From Firmicutes bacterium CAG:170 (GTDB taxonomy: Bacteria > Bacillota > Clostridia > Oscillospirales > Oscillospiraceae): a stretch of 15,720 nt of DNA. The position numbers and the translations under genes were made by a program. The stretch is from positions 3,718 to 19,437 of the forward strand of contig FR887221.1 in assembly GCA_000436735.1 (NCBI GenBank). Direction: 5' to 3'. Below the pieces are notes generated by a model. That model had not been told where the DNA came from and searched no databases. It saw only the letters and a list, made by a program, of their open reading frames with translations. Positions 1 through 4,990 of the stretch are shown one piece after another (within the stretch, counting starts at the first letter, position 1; every line of letters begins with the position of its first letter).

Positions 1-1
1 G

Positions 2-376
2 GAGGCGTCGGCTCAGCCGGAGCAGAAGCAGGCCGAGCCGCGGAACGGCGGCGCGGAAATCTGGCCGGAGCTGACACAGGCGCTGCGCGAATCTCTCAGC
101 GTCCGCGAACGCGGCTTTTTCGCATCGAACGGGCCGGTAAAGCCATTGTTGAAGGGTGATACGCTGACCCTGATCGCGGATACGGATTTTGTGCTGAACA
201 TCATCCGCAAGCCGGAGGTCCAGACGCTGGTACAGCAGAAGGCGTCCGCAATGCTGGGACGCCCGGTCGGCGTGCAGTTTGCGCGCAAGGGCCAGATCAC
301 ACAGCAGGGAAACGACCCCATGGATGCGCTGGTCGCCTTCGGCGGACAGCATAATGATATTTTTACGATCAAGTAA
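2..376 (+). CDS. dnaX: DNA polymerase III subunit gamma/tau, C-terminal fragment
   Basis: This is the 3' end of a gene that starts before the window; the frame is open from base 2 to the TAA at 374-376 (about 124 residues). Gamma/tau is the clamp-loader ATPase subunit of the replicative polymerase. Only the C-terminal part is visible: an Ala/Gln/Pro/Glu-rich linker (about residues 1-17), then a small folded domain starting near EIWPELTQAL and ending with GGQHNDIFTIK. The ATPase motifs are outside the window, so the call rests on context: ybaB and recR follow directly, and dnaX-ybaB-recR is a classic conserved order in Firmicutes. The C-terminal domain resembles the divergent tail of clostridial DnaX proteins. 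A TTG at 146 could be mistaken for a start, but the frame is open well upstream of it. Only 12 nt separate it from ybaB, so the two are probably co-transcribed. Confidence 0.85.
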   Translation, partial: EASAQPEQKQAEPRNGGAEIWPELTQALRESLSVRERGFFASNGPVKPLLKGDTLTLIADTDFVLNIIRKPEVQTLVQQKASAMLGRPVGVQFARKGQITQQGNDPMDALVAFGGQHNDIFTIK

Positions 377-388
377 GGAGAGAACGAA

Positions 389-745
389 ATGGCAAAGGGC
401 GGTTATCGCGGCGGTATGCCGATGGGCATGGGCGGCAAGAATCAGATGCAGATGATGAAGCAGGCGCAGAAAATGCAGCAGGATCTTCTGAAGATGCAGG
501 AGGAGATGGAGTCGAAGGAATACGAGGCATCGGCAGGCGGCGGCGTCATTACGGCAGTCGTCAGCGGCAAGCGTGAGCTTGTCCGCGTGAACATCGACCC
601 CGAGGCCGTCGATCCCGACGACGTGGAAATGCTGCAGGATATGATCGTTGCGGCGGTCAATGAGGCGATGCGCAAGGCGGAGGCGGATTCGGCTTCGTCG
701 ATGTCCAAGCTGACCGGCGGCCTGAATCTGGGCGGCCTGTTCTGA
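389..745 (+). CDS. YbaB/EbfC family nucleoid-associated protein
   Basis: A 118-residue DNA-binding protein of the YbaB/EbfC family. Known members form dimers that bind DNA and are almost always encoded between dnaX and recR, as here. A Gly/Met-rich N-terminus (residues 1-17) is followed by a Met/Gln-rich helix (about 18-43, with the MKQAQKMQQDLLKMQEEM pattern). The conserved core follows: AGGGVITAVVSGKRELVRVNIDPEAVDP (about 50-77), then DDVEMLQDMIVAAVNEAMRKAE and a short C-terminal tail typical of the family. The start is supported by AAGGAG at 375-380, eight bases before ATG 389. The length matches the usual 100-120 residues. The Met/Gly repeats at the N-terminus are longer than in the E. 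coli protein but common in clostridia. Its stop lies one base before the recR start, which implies translational coupling. Identification is firm; the exact cellular role of the family is less settled. Confidence 0.95.
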   Translation: MAKGGYRGGMPMGMGGKNQMQMMKQAQKMQQDLLKMQEEMESKEYEASAGGGVITAVVSGKRELVRVNIDPEAVDPDDVEMLQDMIVAAVNEAMRKAEADSASSMSKLTGGLNLGGLF

Positions 746-746
746 G

Positions 747-1346
747 ATGCGCGGATTTCCCGCCGCGATGGAGCGGCTGACCGAACAATTTGCGCGCCTG
801 CCGGGCATCGGCGGAAAAACCGCCCAGCGGCTGGCGTTTTACATGCTTTCGCTGCCGCAGGAGGAGGCGGAGTCCTTCGCCAACGCCATTCTGGACGCGA
901 AGCGCACTGTGCGTCTCTGCCCGGTCTGTCAGAATCTGACCGATCAGGACGTCTGCGACATCTGCTCCGACCCGGAGCGTGACCACGCCAAGATCTGTGT
1001 GGTCGCGGAGCCGAAGGATGTTCTGGCGATGGAGCGCGCACGGGAATATAACGGCGTGTACCATGTGCTGCACGGCGTCATTTCGCCGCTCAATCACGTC
1101 GGGCCGGACGATATCCGCATCCGGGAGCTGCTCACCCGTGTGGGTCAGGGCGGCGTGGACGAGATTATTATGGCCACGAATCCGGACACGGAGGGCGAAG
1201 CGACGGCCATGTACATTTCACGGCTCCTGCGTCCGGTCGGCGTCCGTGTGACGCGGCTGGCTTACGGCATTCCGGTCGGCAGCCAGCTGGAATACGCCGA
1301 CGAGGTGACGCTTTTGCGCGCGCTCGAGGGCCGCAGAGAGATATGA
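747..1346 (+). CDS. recR: Recombination mediator protein RecR
   Basis: RecR, 199 residues, works with RecO (and RecF) to load RecA on single-stranded gaps during recombinational repair in the cytoplasm. All domains are visible in order: a helix-hairpin-helix (LPGIGGKTAQRLA, residues 18-30), a four-cysteine zinc finger (C58, C61, C70, C73), a Toprim domain (about 81-175, with VVAEPKDVLAMER and the MATNPDTEGEATA acidic motif), and the C-terminal RLAYGIPVGSQLEYADEVTL signature (about 170-189). Length is normal for the family. ATG 747 begins one base after the ybaB stop and no good Shine-Dalgarno precedes it, so translation is probably coupled to ybaB. A second ATG at 768 (residue 8) is a possible alternative start and would match the shorter N-terminus seen in many homologues. 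A gene for a membrane protein follows 21 nt downstream. Confidence 0.97.
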   Translation: MRGFPAAMERLTEQFARLPGIGGKTAQRLAFYMLSLPQEEAESFANAILDAKRTVRLCPVCQNLTDQDVCDICSDPERDHAKICVVAEPKDVLAMERAREYNGVYHVLHGVISPLNHVGPDDIRIRELLTRVGQGGVDEIIMATNPDTEGEATAMYISRLLRPVGVRVTRLAYGIPVGSQLEYADEVTLLRALEGRREI

Positions 1347-1367
1347 TCTGCTGATGGGGGGAACGGT

Positions 1368-1874
1368 ATGCTGGGTAGGGAAGAGAACTGGTTTCAGCGC
1401 AACCGCAGCTTCATTCTTGGCTTTGCCATCGCGGTCGTGGTGCTGAATATCGTATTTGCTGTGATTCTGCCGTCGAAAAAATCGGTTTCCTTTGAAGGGA
1501 AGCCTGTGGAATATGCGATGGAGGACGAGACGTTTGAAGTAGCGCATTGCGTCCGTATGGACGGTATCCTGACCTCCAGAGCTTTTCGGCCGACGGAGCT
1601 TGCCGGCACACTGGAGATAGACGGCGCGGCATGGTTGTTGAGCGGCGTCCATGAAAACGGTGCATGGGAGATCAAGGCCGAAGCACAGAGCAGTGCCGGC
1701 GCAGAGAGCGGCTTCCGGGTCAAAGCCATAAGCGGAGACCGTGAGCTGGATACCGTCATTCTCCTTGCGGAGACGGTGGAGGGCGAAACGCATTTTATCT
1801 CCCTTCATGCCGGTTCGCGCACGGCTGCGCTGCGGAATTGTCAGGACTATCTTGTGGTCAATATTAACAAATAA
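1368..1874 (+). CDS. Hypothetical single-pass membrane protein downstream of recR
   Basis: I do not recognise a family for this 168-residue protein. Residues 1-14 are polar and residues 15-35 form one clear membrane helix (SFILGFAIAVVVLNIVFAVIL). There is no lipobox and no obvious cleavage site, so it is probably anchored with its C-terminus outside. The remaining 130 residues look beta-rich and mildly acidic, with two cysteines (C61, C158) that could form an external disulfide; no catalytic motif is apparent. The start is supported by a G-rich ribosome site (GGGGGGAA, 1355-1363) close before ATG 1368. It begins 21 nt after recR and reads in the same direction, so it is likely the last gene of the dnaX-ybaB-recR run. 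No hairpin terminator is visible after its TAA. That it is a real gene is supported by its position, RBS, hydrophobic pattern and codon use like its neighbours; its function is unknown. Confidence 0.8.
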   Translation: MLGREENWFQRNRSFILGFAIAVVVLNIVFAVILPSKKSVSFEGKPVEYAMEDETFEVAHCVRMDGILTSRAFRPTELAGTLEIDGAAWLLSGVHENGAWEIKAEAQSSAGAESGFRVKAISGDRELDTVILLAETVEGETHFISLHAGSRTAALRNCQDYLVVNINK

Positions 1875-1911
1875 AAGCACGAAAAACTATACGATTCATA
1901 CAATTTACGCC

Positions 1912-1940
1912 TTGCAATTTCAGCCATTGCAGAGTATACT
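1912..1940 (+). promoter_or_regulatory. Sigma-A-type promoter for the small gene at 1988, with overlapping palindrome
   Basis: TTGCAA (1912-1917) and TATACT (1935-1940) are separated by 17 nt, matching the consensus at 4/6 and 5/6. The -10 box lies partly inside an inverted repeat, TTGCAG (1927-1932) with CTGCAA (1939-1944), six bases apart. ACTGCAA recurs at 1961-1967. The arrangement could be an operator, but that is inference. Confidence 0.6.
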
Positions 1941-1987
1941 GCAAGCGAATCAAAAATCTGACTGCAACAAGCATGGGAGGCATTGTT

Positions 1988-2251
1988 ATGAAGCTTATCA
2001 ACATTCAAGAGGTCGAGGAATTCCGGAAGGCCGTTCATCAGTGCGAGGGCAATGTGTACCTCAAAAGCCCGGAGGGCGACGTGTTCAATCTGAAAAGTGC
2101 AATGAGCGAGTATATCGCGCTTGGCCAGCTGCTCAGCGAACAGGGCGACAATCTGGAGCTGTTTGCGGATCGCCGTGAGGACGAGGCTTTATTGCTCAAT
2201 TTTATCGCGGAGCTGAATAAGGAAAACAAGGCTCTGGGACAGGAAAATTGA
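1988..2251 (+). CDS. Small conserved-looking acidic protein of unknown function
   Basis: An 87-residue cytoplasmic protein with no signal peptide or membrane segment. It begins MKLINIQEVEEFRKAV and has a central stretch EGNVYLKSPEGDVFNLKSAMSEYIALGQLL (about 20-49), then an acidic, helix-prone tail rich in Glu, Leu and Asn. The pattern (short beta hairpin, SPEGD turn, amphipathic helix) resembles short proteins I have seen in other clostridial genomes, but I cannot name a characterised family. The start is set by GGGAGG at 1975-1980, seven bases before ATG 1988; the in-frame ATG at 1973 overlaps that ribosome site and is not the start. It has its own promoter (1912-1940) and its stop is followed within 10 nt by a terminator, so it is probably a single-gene transcript. 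It is convergent with the secA-pgeF-lipoprotein run. Reality of the gene is well supported; function is unknown. Confidence 0.85.
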   Translation: MKLINIQEVEEFRKAVHQCEGNVYLKSPEGDVFNLKSAMSEYIALGQLLSEQGDNLELFADRREDEALLLNFIAELNKENKALGQEN

Positions 2252-2260
2252 AAAAAACAT

Positions 2261-2288
2261 AACCACCGGCAATGCCGGTGGTTTTCTT
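2261..2288. terminator. Bidirectional intrinsic terminator between convergent genes
   Basis: AACCACCGGCA (2261-2271) pairs perfectly with TGCCGGTGGTT (2273-2283). On the + strand TTTTCTT follows, ending the small gene. On the - strand the stem is followed after ATG by seven T residues (complement of 2251-2257), so it can also end the transcript of the substrate-binding protein gene. Confidence 0.9.
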
Positions 2289-2296
2289 GCATCGGA

Positions 2297-2337
2297 AATG
2301 GCCGGGAAGCATTCGCTTCCCGGCCATTGTGCGTTTT
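2297..2337. terminator. Second strong hairpin in the convergent terminator region
   Basis: AATGGCCGGGAAGC (2297-2310) and GCTTCCCGGCCATT (2315-2328) form a perfect 14-bp stem with an ATTC loop. On the + strand a T-run follows after a four-base GC-containing gap (2333-2337), making it a back-up terminator. On the - strand no U-tract follows, so for the lipoprotein gene the second hairpin (2261-2283) does the work. Confidence 0.75.
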
Positions 2338-2355
2338 TGCGGCTTCTCCGGCAAA

Positions 2356-4110
2356 TCATTGCTTCGTCGTTTCCGCCGGGGCGGCCTGCTGCGGCTTCGG
2401 CAGAATCCAGTCCAGATATTCGCTGGGATCGGCAACGGAGCCGCGTGTGGAATAAAGCGCGTAGTTTTTGAAGAGCACCGGCGTGATGTAGCCGCGCCCG
2501 CAGACGCGCTCATAGAGATTATAGGTGTTGCCGTTGTTGGCCAGCGCCAGCTTGCAGAGATTCTCCATGTAGCTGTCGGCCAGAGAGCCATAGGAGAGCG
2601 AACCGCCGTAGCGGAAGAACGGACTGAGGTCGAAGTTCGCGGACATTCGCACCTCGCCGTAATAGAGATCGAAATTTCCGAGCGCCAGCGCCTGCTTGAA
2701 TTCGGTGGAATCGACCGTCTTGAGCGTCAGATCAAAACCAAGCGCATTGAGCGCGTCAACGATCTCTGAGGCCGCCAGCACACGCTGATAACTGGACGAG
2801 CAGACCAGCATCGTTCCGCTGACCGGCACGGCATAGCCCAGCGAGGTCACATACAGATCCAGCACGCCGTCGCCGTCCATATCCTCGACGCTGGCGCTTT
2901 CCAGCTGCTCGTAGAAGCGGGCCGTGCTGTAGCTGAAGGAGTTTGCCAGACGCACGTCGTAGAACGGCGCGTTCGGAGAGCAGGGGAGCACTGCGGCAGC
3001 CGCGAAGCCGCCGGTCTGCTCCGTGACGATCTTTTCGCGGTCGATGGCATAGGTGATGGCCGAGCGGAGACCGTAATTGGAAAAGACGTTGCTGTTGAGG
3101 TTGTAGCCGACGTACTGCATGATCGTCGTCGTGTCGTTCCAAAGCTCGTAGTCGTTGTGGAAGTTTACATAAGCTGACGAATTCGGGTCCGTCCGAACAA
3201 GATTCACGTCCTCATACTCGAAATGATCGCGGATGTCGGCGGAGGTCGTCGCAGCATAGAGCGAGATGGAAGGGAAGTTTGCGATGGGCGAAGCGTCCTG
3301 CCACCAGTCCGCAAAGCGCTCCAACTGATGCTCCGATACGAAGCAGTACGGGCCGGTGCCGAGCGGCTGCGACGGCGTGACTTCGACCGGCGCTTCCGTT
3401 GTGTCCGGCGAAGCTGCGCCGTCCGGGTTTTCCGTGTCAACGCCCTCCTCTGGGGACGGCGCTTCCGGCACCACGACGACCGGCTCCTTGACGATGGGAA
3501 TGTCAAGCAGCAGCGGCAGGCACTCATAGGCCGTGCTGGTGTTCAGCACGACGGTGTAGTCGCCGTCGGCGGAGGCATTCGTAACGGCATAGAAGCGAGA
3601 GCCGTAATAATCGGAACCACGCGCCTGGTCGATGGAATAGAGCACATCCTTCGCGGTGAGCCGGGAGCCGTCATGGAAGCGGACATCCTTCTGAAGATAG
3701 ACCGTTGTTGTCAGTCCGTCGTCGGAGATGTCGTAGCCCTCGGCCAGCACCGGTACCGCTTCAAATGCGCTGTTGACGGCAAAGAGCGGCTCGTAGAGGA
3801 AGGAAAAAATCACGCGGTTATTGAGGCTCAGGCAGTGGTACGGATCGAGTCCGTATTCCGCCTGATAGGCAAGGCCGTAGCGGACAAGCTCATTGGAGAT
3901 CTCGGTGTCCAGCGCGACGGGAATCTCACGATCCGGCGCGGCGTTGTCGGCGGAGGCCGTTTCCGTCGGATCGGCCGTGGCTTCCTCACTGACGCCGGTC
4001 ACGTCGCGGAATTTCTGCTTGACCCAATCGATCGGGTTTGTTCCGGAGCAGCCGCTCAGAGTCCCCGCCAGCAGCGCGGCGGCCAGCAGAAGGGAAATCC
4101 GTTTTTTCAT
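2356..4110 (-). CDS. ABC transporter substrate-binding lipoprotein, family 5 (oligopeptide/dipeptide type)
   Basis: A 584-residue extracellular solute-binding lipoprotein that would capture a peptide or similar ligand. The signal peptide MKKRISLLLAAALLAGTLSGC ends in a lipobox with C21 as the lipidated residue. An acidic, Thr/Ala-rich tether follows (about 22-65), then the SBP_bac_5 fold: LYEPLF (105-110), LAEGYDISDDGLTTTVYLQKDVRFHDGSRLTAKDV (122-156) and LGTGPY (250-255). DMDGDGVLD (410-418) is the acidic DxDGDG loop common in this family. Residues 211-249 are an unusual Pro/Glu/Thr-rich insertion ahead of LGTGPY. The start at 4110 is fixed by the signal peptide and AGGAGG at 4120-4125; ATG overlaps the pgeF stop as ATGA. 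No permease or ATPase gene is in the window, so its transporter partners, if any, are elsewhere. The ligand cannot be deduced from sequence. Confidence 0.9.
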   Translation of the reverse strand: MKKRISLLLAAALLAGTLSGCSGTNPIDWVKQKFRDVTGVSEEATADPTETASADNAAPDREIPVALDTEISNELVRYGLAYQAEYGLDPYHCLSLNNRVIFSFLYEPLFAVNSAFEAVPVLAEGYDISDDGLTTTVYLQKDVRFHDGSRLTAKDVLYSIDQARGSDYYGSRFYAVTNASADGDYTVVLNTSTAYECLPLLLDIPIVKEPVVVVPEAPSPEEGVDTENPDGAASPDTTEAPVEVTPSQPLGTGPYCFVSEHQLERFADWWQDASPIANFPSISLYAATTSADIRDHFEYEDVNLVRTDPNSSAYVNFHNDYELWNDTTTIMQYVGYNLNSNVFSNYGLRSAITYAIDREKIVTEQTGGFAAAAVLPCSPNAPFYDVRLANSFSYSTARFYEQLESASVEDMDGDGVLDLYVTSLGYAVPVSGTMLVCSSSYQRVLAASEIVDALNALGFDLTLKTVDSTEFKQALALGNFDLYYGEVRMSANFDLSPFFRYGGSLSYGSLADSYMENLCKLALANNGNTYNLYERVCGRGYITPVLFKNYALYSTRGSVADPSEYLDWILPKPQQAAPAETTKQ

Positions 4111-4919
4111 GCCTCTGCGCCTCCTGACTCCGGCAGCATAATGACCGCGGCCAGACTGCCTCGGCGGCCCTGCGTGACGCGATGCGACCAGAAGCGCTCC
4201 GGCTGGCATTTGGTGCAGTCGCAGCTAACGTCGATGCGCGTGACGCCACAGCGCTCAAGCCAGATGCGGTTGAGCGCTTTGTTATCCACGAAAAATTTTT
4301 CACCCCGGCGCGTGATGCAGCTCTCCGCATCCCGGCCAAGCGCTGCGCGCATGGCCTCCGGTACATCGCCGTCCGTCTCGAAGCAGCAGGCGCCGATGCA
4401 CGGCCCGATGGCCGCACCGATATTCTCCGGCTCACAGCCGAATTCGCGCGTCATGGCCTCGACGGCTTTTGCGGCAATGCCGAGCGCGGTACCGCGCCAG
4501 CCGGCATGAACGGCGGCAATGGCCCGCCGGACGGGATCAAAAAGCAGGATGGGCGTGCAGTCGGCTGCGAACGCGACCAGCGCGACGCCCGGCTCGTCCG
4601 TGATCTGTGCGTCGCAGACCTCGGTCTGCTCCCGCAGGAGGCCCGCGCCGCGGTCAGCGCGTCCGACACGGCGCACAATGTCCGTGTGCAGCTGCTTTGT
4701 AAAAACGGTATCCTCCGGACGGAAGCCCACGGCGCTGCCGAGAATGCGGTAATTTTCATACACGTTTTCAGGGTTGTCGCCGCGATGGGTGCCAAGGTTG
4801 AGGCTGGAGAGATACCCCTCGCTGACGCCGCCATAGCGCGTGGAGAAGCAGTGGATGCTGCCCTCCAGCGCATCGGCGGTCAGATATTCCAGTTTTCCAT
4901 ATTTGATGGTGTGAAGCAT
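4107..4919 (-). CDS. pgeF: Peptidoglycan editing factor / purine nucleoside phosphorylase (PgeF/YlmD, laccase-domain family)
   Basis: A 270-residue cytoplasmic protein of the former multicopper polyphenol oxidase (YfiH/YlmD) family. Members were shown to act on purine nucleosides, and the E. coli protein prevents misincorporation of serine into peptidoglycan precursors. Family motifs are present: STRYGGVSEG (26-35), NLGTHRGDNPENV (41-53), TKQLHTD with H78, FAADCTPIL with C121, HAGWRGT with H138, IGPCIGACCFE (171-181) and CDCTKCQPERFWSHR (233-247). H78, C121 and H138 are the expected metal-binding set. ATG 4919 is preferred because GAGGAAAA (4922-4929) stands six bases before it; an in-frame GTG at 4943 would add eight residues and also has AAGGA nearby. 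It lies 71 nt after secA, in the same direction, and its TGA overlaps the ATG of the lipoprotein gene. Family membership is firm; the substrate here is unproven. Confidence 0.93.
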   Translation of the reverse strand: MLHTIKYGKLEYLTADALEGSIHCFSTRYGGVSEGYLSSLNLGTHRGDNPENVYENYRILGSAVGFRPEDTVFTKQLHTDIVRRVGRADRGAGLLREQTEVCDAQITDEPGVALVAFAADCTPILLFDPVRRAIAAVHAGWRGTALGIAAKAVEAMTREFGCEPENIGAAIGPCIGACCFETDGDVPEAMRAALGRDAESCITRRGEKFFVDNKALNRIWLERCGVTRIDVSCDCTKCQPERFWSHRVTQGRRGSLAAVIMLPESGGAEA

Positions 4920-4935
4920 AGTTTTCCTCAGATGT

Positions 4936-4969
4936 GCGGACACAGGGAATCCTTGCCGCCGGTGTCCGC
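4936..4969 (-). other. Inverted repeat between secA and pgeF
   Basis: GCGGACAC (4936-4943) and GTGTCCGC (4962-4969) are perfect 8-bp arms with an 18-nt loop. No U-tract follows on the - strand, so it is not a good terminator. It sits just before the pgeF ribosome site and would hide the alternative GTG start at 4943. It may be a processing or stability element; function is inference. Confidence 0.5.
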
Positions 4970-4990
4970 GCGGAATGAAGGCGGTGCGGA

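Noticed and set aside
1973..1987. ATG 1973 as the start of the small gene
   Set aside because: This ATG overlaps the GGGAGG that serves ATG 1988 and has no ribosome site of its own.
4111..4209. Upstream start for the lipoprotein giving 617 residues
   Set aside because: The extension lies inside pgeF and would bury the lipoprotein signal peptide; ATG 4110 has AGGAGG and a proper lipobox at the right distance.
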